Source: Flavobacteriaceae bacterium (GTDB lineage: Bacteria > Bacteroidota > Bacteroidia > Flavobacteriales > Flavobacteriaceae). Taken from it: a stretch of 64,000 nucleotides of DNA. The notes beneath the pieces are model-generated. The model was given only the letters and a program-made list of their open reading frames with translations. It had not been told where the DNA came from and did not search any database. This document shows, piece by piece, positions 51,893 to 59,484 of this stretch. Location of the stretch: assembly GCA_947483075.1 (NCBI GenBank), contig CANKLE010000009.1, forward strand, positions 1 through 64,000, written 5' to 3'. The stretch's first letter is position 1. Every line of letters starts with the position of its first letter. The position numbers and the translations under genes were made by a program.

Positions 51893-52507
51893 GTGAACAA
51901 ACCCAATTCCTTCTTGGTTTTATTTTCCTATCTATTTCATCCGCTGTTTATTCCGCTCATGGGAACCCTGCTGTATTTGGGCATCTCCCCGATTTCCTAT
52001 AGTCCTGCGCAATTGCTTTACCTGTGTTTGCAGGTGAGTTTACTGACTATTTTTATTCCTGTGGCCATTTATTTTTGGCTCAAAACCTTAGGGAAAGCCG
52101 ATACTGCAATGTTGCAAAAAAGAACACAACGCAAAATTCCTTTGCTCTTGGGCTGCATATTGCTCTATATTTTAGCTGTGAAATGCATCACCAAGGCCAT
52201 TTTGCCCGAATTGCATTTTTTTATTTTGGGTGGCGTGATTAGTAATGGGTTGGCCTTCCTGTATCTTTTTATGAAAGTAAAAGCCAGCTTACACCAATTG
52301 GGCATAAGTGCCTTGACCTGTTTTGTGTTGGGCTTGAGTGCGCATTTTCAAGTAAATCTTAGCTATGGCATTGCTTTGTTGCTGTTGCTAAACGGCCTTG
52401 TTGCCTCTTCTCGTTTGGCGATGAAAGCACACAGTTACGCAGAATTGGCCATTGGTTTCGGATTGGGAGCTATCCCGCAACTGGCACTGTGGTTAATTTG
52501 GCTATAA
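51893..52507 (+). CDS. Polytopic membrane protein of unknown function
   Basis: A 204-residue protein with about six hydrophobic segments and few charges. It starts with GTG nine bases after rpoN, so it is probably co-transcribed. Relatives in flavobacteria are sometimes named PAP2-like, but I see no KxxxxxxRP or SRxxxxxHxxxD phosphatase motif. The 3' end overlaps the convergent beta-barrel gene by six bases. Confidence 0.72.
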   Translation: MNKPNSFLVLFSYLFHPLFIPLMGTLLYLGISPISYSPAQLLYLCLQVSLLTIFIPVAIYFWLKTLGKADTAMLQKRTQRKIPLLLGCILLYILAVKCITKAILPELHFFILGGVISNGLAFLYLFMKVKASLHQLGISALTCFVLGLSAHFQVNLSYGIALLLLLNGLVASSRLAMKAHSYAELAIGFGLGAIPQLALWLIWL

Positions 52508-53206
52508 AATATAAAAAAGTAAACCCAACTGAATGGCATTGAGTCCGATGGGCTTGTTTTGAATGGTGGCATTTTTACTCAACAAAGGAGTAAGCCCGTA
52601 GTACCCATAAAAATTCCAAGTGTTATAGCCCATCGCCATATACACGCCCAGTTGTAAGGCATTGAAGTCTGGATTGTTTTTGATGACTACATTGTACTGC
52701 CCATCGGCATATTGCGAGCGGGAAGCCAATACATAACTCATTTTTACTCCACTGTAAACACGCCAAAACTTATGACTTTCCATGGTCGAGGTACGCCAAC
52801 GCACTTCGATGGGCAAGTCGAGTAAATACTCTTCGATTTTATTTTTGCTGTAATAGGTTCCGCTGGGAATGATGCTATACACCGGATTAGCGGCGGTACC
52901 GTTTATGAACATGTTTTGGTTGTAATTTTGATAGGAAAACCCCAATCCAGGCGCTATGGCAAAGGTGCGCTCTTTATTGAGGGGGAAATCGCGCAACACT
53001 CCGGCTGTAAAGCCTGTAGAGAATTTATCTTGCGAGAAAGCCGTAGGCGAATTCCCAATCATGTTGTAGGTCATGCCAATGTAAAACTGATCCTCGCGGT
53101 AGAGCGAATCTTTCTCAATCATCGGGTAAGGCAAAGCCAATTCGGTCTCTTGCGCAATTGCGGCAAAAGAAAGTATACAAAAGAAAAAAAGCAGTTGTTT
53201 TTTCAT
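52502..53206 (-). CDS. Outer-membrane beta-barrel protein (porin family, PorT-like)
   Basis: A 234-residue protein. A signal peptide (MKKQLLFFFCILSFAAIAQ) is followed by alternating beta-strand patterns with aromatic belts (FYIGMTYNMIG, FAIAPGLGFSYQNYN, AMGYNTWNFYGYYG). It ends in LNAIQLGLLFYIL with a terminal hydrophobic residue. This resembles the PorT/outer-membrane beta-barrel family. True PorT/SprT is part of T9SS, but this locus has no other T9SS component, so only the barrel assignment is secure. Confidence 0.78.
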   Translation of the reverse strand: MKKQLLFFFCILSFAAIAQETELALPYPMIEKDSLYREDQFYIGMTYNMIGNSPTAFSQDKFSTGFTAGVLRDFPLNKERTFAIAPGLGFSYQNYNQNMFINGTAANPVYSIIPSGTYYSKNKIEEYLLDLPIEVRWRTSTMESHKFWRVYSGVKMSYVLASRSQYADGQYNVVIKNNPDFNALQLGVYMAMGYNTWNFYGYYGLTPLLSKNATIQNKPIGLNAIQLGLLFYIL

Positions 53207-53311
53207 GTTGAAATTGAGTGGGATAAATGTAAGAAAAAAAGAGGAAGGGGGATTGGTTTGTGGATAGATTGAAAACTACTCTGTTGAGAGGGGGTGGGGG
53301 TGTGTGAAACG

Positions 53312-53433
53312 CAAGCGCCTGCGGCACTTGTGTCTAATTAGAATTGGTGTTTCTTTACAATTCACAAGCGCCTGCGGCACTTGATTCTTTTTACTAGTTT
53401 TTTGTGGGATTTACAAAAGCGCCTGCGGCACTT
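53312..53433. repeat. Three copies of a 17-19 bp REP-like repeat
   Basis: CAAGCGCCTGCGGCACTTG occurs at 53312-53330 and 53365-53383, and its 17-base core at 53417-53433. The unit is an imperfect palindrome (CAAG.GCC/GGC.CTTG). Start-to-start distances are about 52 bases. It lies in a 429-bp gene-free stretch between the barrel gene and tRNA-Ser. Confidence 0.85.
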
Positions 53434-53448
53434 ACTGTTTTCTGCTTT

Positions 53449-53461
53449 AGAGGATGGGATT
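53449..53461. repeat. 13-bp copy of the tRNA-Ser 3' end
   Basis: AGAGGATGGGATT is identical to tRNA-Ser positions 53639-53651, in the same orientation, exactly 190 bases away. It resembles an att-type direct repeat or a partial duplication. Confidence 0.6.
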
Positions 53462-53513
53462 ACCTCCAAAAATCAAAGATTTTTTCCGGTGATCCCGGGG
53501 AGGGGGAACTGGT

Positions 53514-53634
53514 ATCGTTTGCAATGCACGCATTGCATGCGGCATTTTTTATGCCTTTGTTGCTTTTCCAAAACGGAGTTTTGGGGCGCAAAAAGGCATA
53601 AAAAATGCTCCCTATCGGGAGCATTGTAAACGAT
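53514..53634. repeat. Large inverted repeat with nested hairpins downstream of tRNA-Ser
   Basis: The outer arms ATCGTTTGCAATGC (53514-53527) and GCATTGTAAACGAT (53621-53634) match at 13 of 14 positions. The inner arms GCATTTTTTATGCCTTT (53542-53558) and AAAGGCATAAAAAATGC (53592-53608) are perfect over 17 bases. A CCAAAAC-GGA-GTTTTGG hairpin lies at the centre (53568-53584). Each side also has its own small hairpin: GCAATGC-AC-GCATTGC on the left and GCTCCC-TATC-GGGAGC on the right. Confidence 0.85.
53602..53624 (-). terminator. Terminator of the tRNA-Ser gene
   Basis: On the minus strand the hairpin AATGCTCCC-GATA-GGGAGCATT is followed by a run of Ts, 12 bases past the tRNA 3' end. Confidence 0.85.
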
Positions 53635-53635
53635 G

Positions 53636-53722
53636 CAGAGAGGATGGGATTCGAACCCACGATGCAGTTGCCCACATACAAACTTTCCAGGCTTGCTCCT
53701 TCAACCACTCGGACACCTCTCT
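53636..53722 (-). tRNA. tRNA-Ser (anticodon GGA)
   Basis: An 87-nt class II tRNA. The acceptor stem AGAGAGG pairs with CCTCTCT over seven bases, with discriminator G as expected for serine. The D-arm contains GAGTGGTTGAAGG. The anticodon loop CTGGAAA gives anticodon GGA (reads UCC and UCU) on a CAAGC/GTTTG stem. There is a long variable arm, and the T-arm has GGTTCGAATCCC. CCA is not encoded. Confidence 0.95.
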
Positions 53723-53785
53723 AGGAAATTGTGGGTGCAAATAACCGCATTTTTTTTCAGTAAGTAAAACGATTCGGGGTATTTT

Positions 53786-54817
53786 TTAGGTCAATTCACC
53801 GCGCAAGGAGGTTTCAAAAATGGTTTTGAAAACGGACGGATCTACGTGTTGGCCTAAGAGGTACATGAGTTTGGTGATAGCAGCTTCGGTAGTGATGTCC
53901 TTGCCCGAAATCACCCCAATTTCTTTGAGTTGGGTACTGGTCTCGTAATCGCCCATGCGCACGCTGCCGCCGGCACATTGTGTGACATTGATAACTTGAA
54001 CCCCCATAAAAATAGCCTCTTTTAATGCCTGTATGAACCAAGCTGCAGAAGGGGCATTGCCCGAGCCATAGGTTTCTAGGACAACGCCTTTAAGGTTGGG
54101 TATTGACAACAAAGCCTTGAAAACTTGTTGGTTTAGTCCCGGAAACAATTTTACAATTACTACATTGGAGTCGAGTTCGGTATGAATACTCAACTTTTTG
54201 GAATGGTGCGGCAACAACAATTCTTCATTCACCTTGAGATGCACCCCCGATTCGGCGATAGCAGGATAATTGGGCGATAAAAAGGCATTAAAATGTTCGG
54301 CATTGATTTTGGTGGTGCGATTGCCGCGGTATAATTTGTATTCAAAATACAAACACACTTCTTGGATTATTGGTTTGCTTTTGTGTTGCAGCGCAGCGAT
54401 TTGAATGGCAGTAATGAGGTTTTCTTTGGCATCCGTACGCAAATCACCTACCGGCAATTGTGAGCCCGTAAACACCACTGGTTTGGCCAAGTTTTCGAGC
54501 ATAAAACTCAAAGCAGCTGCAGAATACGACATGGTGTCAGAACCGTGCAAGATTACAAAACCATCAAATTGATCGTACTTTTTTTCGATAATTTCAGCCA
54601 ATTGTATCCAATGGGCTATGGCCATGTTTGAAGAATCAATCGGCGAGGCAAAAGACAAGGTCTCAATCGAACAAGCCAATTGGGTGAGTTCGGGAATGTT
54701 GGCAAGCAGCTTGTCAAAATCAAAAGCTTTCAAGGCACCCGTGGCAAAATCTTTCATCATGCCAATGGTTCCTCCGGTATAGATTAACAGGATGTTGGGC
54801 CTAATTCCCATGCTCAT
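53786..54817 (-). CDS. ansA: Type I L-asparaginase
   Basis: A 343-residue asparaginase. YTGGTIGM near residue 14 and VILHGSDTMSYSAA near residue 88 carry the two catalytic Thr regions, with FTGSQLPVGDLRTDAKENL after them. The length and lack of a signal peptide fit the cytoplasmic type I enzyme. It hydrolyses asparagine to aspartate and ammonia. The start overlaps the upstream acyltransferase by 17 bases. A second in-frame ATG at 54811 is possible. Confidence 0.93.
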   Translation of the reverse strand: MSMGIRPNILLIYTGGTIGMMKDFATGALKAFDFDKLLANIPELTQLACSIETLSFASPIDSSNMAIAHWIQLAEIIEKKYDQFDGFVILHGSDTMSYSAAALSFMLENLAKPVVFTGSQLPVGDLRTDAKENLITAIQIAALQHKSKPIIQEVCLYFEYKLYRGNRTTKINAEHFNAFLSPNYPAIAESGVHLKVNEELLLPHHSKKLSIHTELDSNVVIVKLFPGLNQQVFKALLSIPNLKGVVLETYGSGNAPSAAWFIQALKEAIFMGVQVINVTQCAGGSVRMGDYETSTQLKEIGVISGKDITTEAAITKLMYLLGQHVDPSVFKTIFETSLRGELT

Positions 54818-55937
54818 ATTTTAGTTTATTCACTACCGGATTTGCATACATAGAGAGAATCCCATGAATTTCAAATTCACTACGGGAATTGACCCGTTTT
54901 TCTAATCGACGTTCAAAAACGGCTTTTTCAATATCGGTATACTGCGCGGCATAGGTAGAGGTTCCGTGCAACAAATCGTAAGCAATGTAGTTGGTGGGCC
55001 ACAATTTATAGGTCGATAGAATCGAATCATCAATGGCTTGGGCCAAGGCTTGAATTTGCTTGTTTGAGTTGTCATACGTTCCTTTTATGGCCTCAATTTC
55101 CGCATCTAAAACATCGCCCACATGAATGTGAATGTGTTTTTTTTGTCCCATGATGCCACTTAAGAGCGTCATGAAATCTTCGTTTTTTTCTTTGATGTAG
55201 GTCTCGTTATTGGCTTCGGCTATGAGTTGAGGCATTTTGAGTGCGTCGGTCGGATCGTATTCATAGGATATCGAGACCGGAACCACCTTGATTTTTTTGA
55301 AGTAATCCATTAATTGGGCTTCGTCTGAACCCATCGCCAACATTTTTAAAACTCCTTGGTGCGTGGCGTCATTGCCGTCTTTGGTTCTGCCCTCGCGTTG
55401 GGCAATCCATACCGAACGGTTTTCACGCTGCAACAATTGGCCAATGTACTCCGACATCAACTTCGAGCTTTGCAACATTTCACGGGGAGGTAAACCGCGT
55501 AGCACTAGAAAATTGCGATTGAGCTTGGACAAGGTTTGCAAAAATGATTTTTTAACCAAATTATCCCCAATGGCCGAGGCAGTCATGACTAAGCCGTGCT
55601 CAAACAAAGCCGCATTGAGCAAAGAGGTATCTAAAATGATGTCGCGGTGGTTGGAAATAAATAAGTAAGCCGTGTTTTTTTCGAGTTTTTCGAAGCCGGA
55701 AGTACTCAGCCCATCCGAACTTTTTTCGAGCACTTTTTGTACCGAATGGTAGATGAAATTACATTGAAAATCGCGGATAGAATGGGTTTTAAGCAATTGT
55801 TCCTTCCAAACCTCATCGGCTACATTGGGAAAGGTAAAATTCATTAAGGCTTTCATCATCGGATGATTTACCGACGACTTTATTCCTTCATTTATTTCGG
55901 CATCATAAAACGGTCGAATTGCATCGAATTTTTGCAT
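54801..55937 (-). CDS. 1-acyl-glycerol-3-phosphate acyltransferase family protein
   Basis: About 378 residues from MQKFDAIRPFYDAEI. The acyltransferase block has ISNHRDIILDTSLLN (a variant of HX4D) around residue 125, and WIAQREGRTKDGND near residue 195 is the glycerol-phosphate-binding motif. It is expected to acylate lysophosphatidate or a related lipid at the inner membrane. The longer frame to 55970 has a non-homologous extension. ansA follows with a 17-base overlap. Confidence 0.87.
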   Translation of the reverse strand: MQKFDAIRPFYDAEINEGIKSSVNHPMMKALMNFTFPNVADEVWKEQLLKTHSIRDFQCNFIYHSVQKVLEKSSDGLSTSGFEKLEKNTAYLFISNHRDIILDTSLLNAALFEHGLVMTASAIGDNLVKKSFLQTLSKLNRNFLVLRGLPPREMLQSSKLMSEYIGQLLQRENRSVWIAQREGRTKDGNDATHQGVLKMLAMGSDEAQLMDYFKKIKVVPVSISYEYDPTDALKMPQLIAEANNETYIKEKNEDFMTLLSGIMGQKKHIHIHVGDVLDAEIEAIKGTYDNSNKQIQALAQAIDDSILSTYKLWPTNYIAYDLLHGTSTYAAQYTDIEKAVFERRLEKRVNSRSEFEIHGILSMYANPVVNKLKYEHGN

Positions 55938-56002
55938 TGTAGTTCCCTTTTGACAATTACAAATGAACAAAAATTTTATGAAACAGGCGTTACTTTTGGT
56001 GG

Positions 56003-56770
56003 TTAAATGCCAAAAATGGCCTTGGAGTTTTCTGTCGTAATACGGGCAATTTCAGCCACAGGAAGCTTATAAATTTCGGCTAATTTTAGCCCCACCAAAG
56101 TGAGGTAGGCACTTTCGTTCCGTTTGCCTCGGTAGGGCACAGGAGCCAAATAGGGTGAGTCGGTTTCGAGGACCAACTGTTCTAAAGGGATTTGGTGTAA
56201 AAACTGATCTATTTTGCCGTTTTTGAAGGTAACTACTCCCCCAATTCCCAATTTCATATTATAGGATAAGGCTTGCAGCGCCTGCTCATAAGTTCCCGTA
56301 AAGCAATGAAATATTCCAAACAAATCGGGGCCTTTTTCGAGCTCCAACACTTCAAAAATTTCATCAAAGGCGTCTCGGCAATGGATGACTATGGGTAGTT
56401 TGTATTTTTTTGCCCATTGAATTTGCGTTCTAAAAGCTATTTTTTGTGCTTCTAAGTGGGTTTTGTCCCAATACAAATCAATCCCAATTTCGCCTAGGGC
56501 ATAAAATTTTCGTTGGCTTAATTGCTGTTCTACCTGAGCCAATTCTTGTTCGTAATTGTCTTTTACATAGGTTGGATGCAGCCCCATCATGAGAAAAACG
56601 TGTTCCGGATACTTAGCTTCTAGTGCATACATAGCTTGAGTGCAACTCGAATCAATGGCCGGCACAAAAAACCGGCTCACTCCGGCGGCAATAGCCCGCT
56701 GCATCATCTCGGCTTGATCTTCCTGAAATTCTTCGCTGTATAAATGGGTATGTGTATCGGTTAATTCCAT
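56003..56770 (-). CDS. TatD-family metal-dependent DNase
   Basis: A 255-residue TIM-barrel hydrolase. The metal ligands are in DTHTHLYSEEF at residues 4-14, ALGEIGIDLYWD, IVIHCRDAFDE, IFHCFTGT and LETDSPYLAP. The family cleaves DNA 3' to 5' and is linked to DNA repair. It starts 22 bases after the MFS transporter gene, so the two may be co-transcribed. Confidence 0.92.
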   Translation of the reverse strand: MELTDTHTHLYSEEFQEDQAEMMQRAIAAGVSRFFVPAIDSSCTQAMYALEAKYPEHVFLMMGLHPTYVKDNYEQELAQVEQQLSQRKFYALGEIGIDLYWDKTHLEAQKIAFRTQIQWAKKYKLPIVIHCRDAFDEIFEVLELEKGPDLFGIFHCFTGTYEQALQALSYNMKLGIGGVVTFKNGKIDQFLHQIPLEQLVLETDSPYLAPVPYRGKRNESAYLTLVGLKLAEIYKLPVAEIARITTENSKAIFGI

Positions 56771-56792
56771 GCGTTGTGTCGTATTAAACGGC

Positions 56793-58043
56793 TTACTGCT
56801 TTACTTCATTAGTGGACGAAGGCAAACTGGGTTTGTGTTTGCGCAACGAATAATAGGCCAAGATTGCACTGGCTAACATTAAAATTCCGCCCAACACAAA
56901 ATGCACGCCCGGAAACTGAAAGGGAGCGTCTTTGTGCGTGAAATAATAAAACAAGGTCGACATCACCGGCGGTCCAATAATGGCCGACGCACTCATGAGA
57001 CTCGATAAGGTACCTTGAATTTCGCCTTGTTCATCAGAAGGAACCTTTGACGAGATAATTGCCTGCAAAGCGGGTCCGGCTATTCCGCCCAAACAATAAG
57101 GCGCCAAAAACACAAACATCATCCAGCCTTGGGTTGCTGTGGCAAACAAAAACATGCCTACGGTATACAAGAGTAATCCGAGGTAAATACTCTTTTCGTT
57201 CCCCAGTTTGGGATTAATCCAACGGATCAAAACCCCTTGCACTAATCCTACTAATAAGCCTATAATCCCTAATGAATAACCTACCATTTTTTCGTCCCAA
57301 TGAAATCGATACATCGTATAATAACTCCAATTGTTATGTACCGCTTGCGAGCCCAGATAAAGTAAAAAAACAGCCATTACTAACCCAATTAGGGAAGGGT
57401 ATTTTTTGAGGTGCATTAACGAACCAACAGGATTGGCTCTTTTAAAGTCGAATGGTCTTCGTTTGGACGGCGGTAAAGATTCGGGCAAAATAAAATACCC
57501 ATATAAGAAATTGATCAAACACAAGACCGCCGCAGCATAAAAAGGCACGCGCGATCCGAATTGGCCCAAAGTTCCGCCAATTACAGGGCCTATAATGAAT
57601 CCGATGCCAAAGGCGGCCCCAATAAGTCCAAAGTTTTTGGCTCTATTTTCAGGGGTGCTTATATCTGCAATATAAGCCGACGCAGTCGTGATACTGGCTC
57701 CTGTGATGCCGGCAATAATTCGACCCACAAACAACCAAGATATGGTGGGCGCAAAGGCCAACAACAAATAATCTAGCGAAAAGGCAAACAAGGAAGTAAG
57801 CAAGATGGGACGACGGCCAAATCGGTCGCTTAAATTTCCCATGACTGGAGCAAAGATAAACTGCGTAAATGCATAGGCAAAGGTGAGCCAGCCTCCGTAT
57901 TTTGCCGCCTCACTGATGTCGCCATGAATGAGTTCTTCGATGAGTTTTGGGATTACCGGAATGATGATGCCCCAGCCCGTAATATCAATGATGAGCGTGA
58001 TGAATATAAACCCTATAGCCGCTTGTTTTTTACTTTGCTTCAT
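56793..58043 (-). CDS. TCR/Tet-family MFS transporter
   Basis: About 416 residues from [19 protein letters not shown], with 12 membrane helices. The first motif, [17 protein letters not shown], and the cytoplasmic loop [14 protein letters not shown] are characteristic of the TetA drug:H+ antiporter branch. In Bacteroidota such proteins are common in the chromosome and are not by themselves evidence of tetracycline resistance. The longer frame to 58082 was rejected because it adds residues before the first helix. Confidence 0.88.
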   Translation of the reverse strand: MKQSKKQAAIGFIFITLIIDITGWGIIIPVIPKLIEELIHGDISEAAKYGGWLTFAYAFTQFIFAPVMGNLSDRFGRRPILLTSLFAFSLDYLLLAFAPTISWLFVGRIIAGITGASITTASAYIADISTPENRAKNFGLIGAAFGIGFIIGPVIGGTLGQFGSRVPFYAAAVLCLINFLYGYFILPESLPPSKRRPFDFKRANPVGSLMHLKKYPSLIGLVMAVFLLYLGSQAVHNNWSYYTMYRFHWDEKMVGYSLGIIGLLVGLVQGVLIRWINPKLGNEKSIYLGLLLYTVGMFLFATATQGWMMFVFLAPYCLGGIAGPALQAIISSKVPSDEQGEIQGTLSSLMSASAIIGPPVMSTLFYYFTHKDAPFQFPGVHFVLGGILMLASAILAYYSLRKHKPSLPSSTNEVKQ

Positions 58044-58071
58044 ATGTTGTACTGTGGCACAAATAAACAAA

Positions 58072-58100
58072 AAATCCCGCATGAATTGCCAGCGGGATTT
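58072..58100 (-). terminator. Terminator of the sucA-odhB operon
   Basis: A perfect nine-base stem (AAATCCCGC with GCGGGATTT), followed by Ts on the minus strand, 21 bases after the odhB stop. Confidence 0.88.
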
Positions 58101-58121
58101 GTATTTAACAATTTCAAAAAA

Positions 58122-59336
58122 TTATAATTCCAAGGCCTTTTTGGCGTCGCCATTCATCAGTAATTCCAAGGGGTTTTCTAGGGCTTCTTTTACCGCCACC
58201 AAGAACCCAACTGATTCTCTTCCGTCAATGATGCGGTGATCATACGAAAGGGCTACATACATCATGGGGTGAATTTCTACTTTGCCGTTTACAGCAATCG
58301 GACGCTCTATAATGTTGTGCATGCCTAAAATTCCCGATTGCGGCGGGTTGATGATGGGCGTCGACAACATGCTGCCAAACACTCCTCCATTCGAGATGGT
58401 AAAGGTTCCTCCGGTCATATCATCGACCGTGATTTGTCCGTCGCGTGCACGAATGGCCAATCGTTTTATTTCGGCTTCAACGCCTCTAAATGTTAAGTTT
58501 TCGGCAGCGCGTACTACCGGAACCATGAGTCCTTTTGGGCCAGAAACGGCTACAGAAATATCACAGAAATCGTAGGCAATTTTATCGGTTCCATCAATCA
58601 TAGAATTCACATCCGGATACAGCTGAAGTGCACGCGTAACCGCTTTGGTAAAGAAAGACATATAGCCCAATCCTAGACCTCCGTGTTTCGCTTTGAACGC
58701 GTCTTTGTACTGGTTGCGAATTTCGTTAATCGGCGTCATGTTCACTTCGTTAAACGTAGTTAACATGGCGGTTTCGTTTTTGGCAGCTACCAATCGTTCA
58801 GCCACTTTGCGGCGCAACATCGATAATTTGGTGCGGCTAGATCCGCGTATTCCTCCCGTAGGCGTTCCCATTGAAGGCACCGCATTGATGGCGTCTTCTT
58901 TGGTGATGCGCCCGTCTTTCCCGGTACCCACGATATCGCTAGTTTGAATATTTTTCTCGGCTAATATTTTTCTTGCTGCTGGCGAAGGGTGGCTTGCCCC
59001 TCCCGCCCCCGATGGGGGAGCTTGTGCTACTGGTGTAGCTGCGATTTGTTTTTCTTCAACTTTGGGAGCTTGCTCCCCCTTTGGTGCTTGGGGGGCTTGG
59101 GCAGCTGTGTCAATTAAGCAAACCACAGCACCTACGGCTACCGCATCGCCTTCTTCGGCTTTAAGGGTAATAATTCCGCTGGCTTCAGCAGGCAATTCTA
59201 AGGTTGCTTTGTCTGAATCTACTTCGGCAATGGCTTGGTCTTTCTCTACGTAATCTCCGTCTTTAACCAACCAAGTTGCAATTTCAACTTCTTTGATTGA
59301 TTCTCCCGGCGAAGGGACTTTCATCTCTAAAATCAT
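58122..59336 (-). CDS. odhB: Dihydrolipoyllysine-residue succinyltransferase (E2 of 2-oxoglutarate dehydrogenase)
   Basis: A 404-residue E2. The lipoyl domain covers residues 1-75, with the lipoylated Lys in [11 protein letters not shown] near residue 44. The peripheral-subunit-binding domain is at ~114-150 ([12 protein letters not shown], then [12 protein letters not shown]), and the catalytic domain contains [12 protein letters not shown]. It transfers succinyl groups to CoA. The linker (residues 80-113: [13 protein letters not shown] and [11 protein letters not shown]) is coded by intergenic-type GC-rich repeats. The ATG lies in a 30-bp repeat that is duplicated upstream. Confidence 0.93.
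   Translation of the reverse strand: MILEMKVPSPGESIKEVEIATWLVKDGDYVEKDQAIAEVDSDKATLELPAEASGIITLKAEEGDAVAVGAVVCLIDTAAQAPQAPKGEQAPKVEEKQIAATPVAQAPPSGAGGASHPSPAARKILAEKNIQTSDIVGTGKDGRITKEDAINAVPSMGTPTGGIRGSSRTKLSMLRRKVAERLVAAKNETAMLTTFNEVNMTPINEIRNQYKDAFKAKHGGLGLGYMSFFTKAVTRALQLYPDVNSMIDGTDKIAYDFCDISVAVSGPKGLMVPVVRAAENLTFRGVEAEIKRLAIRARDGQITVDDMTGGTFTISNGGVFGSMLSTPIINPPQSGILGMHNIIERPIAVNGKVEIHPMMYVALSYDHRIIDGRESVGFLVAVKEALENPLELLMNGDAKKALEL
59000..59098. repeat. GC-rich inverted elements inside the odhB linker
   Basis: CTCCCGCCCCCGATGGGGGAG (59000-59020) and the region 59063-59098, which contains GGGAGCTTGCTCCCCC and GGGGGGCTT, can each fold into hairpins. They resemble the GC-rich CCCCCGAAGGGGG-type repeats found between genes in flavobacteria. 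They are in frame with OdhB. Confidence 0.65.
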
Positions 59337-59356
59337 AGTTGTATATTTTAGTTTGT
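59327..59356 (-). repeat. 30-bp direct repeat, proximal copy at the odhB start
   Basis: Identical over 30 bases to 59440-59469. It contains the odhB ATG and its next two codons, plus 20 bases of leader with TATATTTTAG. Confidence 0.95.
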
Positions 59357-59439
59357 ATTTAATTTATAATCTGCTGTTTTAGAATATTGAGCTCATACCT
59401 GACAGCCACTGGCTGTCCTCCTCTTACTCTCAAATATTT

Positions 59440-59469
59440 CTAAAATCATAGTTGTATATTTTAGTTTGT
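59440..59469 (-). repeat. 30-bp direct repeat, distal copy with decoy start codon
   Basis: Identical to 59327-59356 and 113 bases upstream of it. Its ATG (59449) opens an 18-codon frame (MILEIFESKRRTASGCQV) that stops at 59393. The hairpin GACAGCC-ACT-GGCTGTC (59401-59417) lies between the copies. Confidence 0.95.
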
Positions 59470-59484
59470 TTTACTGTATTGTTT

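Noticed and set aside
51893..52507. PAP2 phosphatase
   Set aside because: None of the PAP2 active-site motifs (KxxxxxxRP, PSGH, SRxxxxxHxxxD) can be seen.
52502..53206. Naming the barrel protein PorT/SprT, a T9SS component
   Set aside because: The fold and length fit, but many unrelated barrels of this size exist and no other T9SS machinery gene is adjacent.
53312..53433. Repeat-spacer pattern that could be a mini-CRISPR
   Set aside because: Only three units of 17-19 bases, the third shortened at both ends, with no cas gene in the window. The repeat is also a GC-rich palindrome typical of REP sequences.
56793..58043. Tetracycline-resistance gene acquired by transfer
   Set aside because: The protein belongs to the Tet-like MFS branch, but it sits in housekeeping DNA with no mobile element or regulator, and such chromosomal transporters are common in the phylum.
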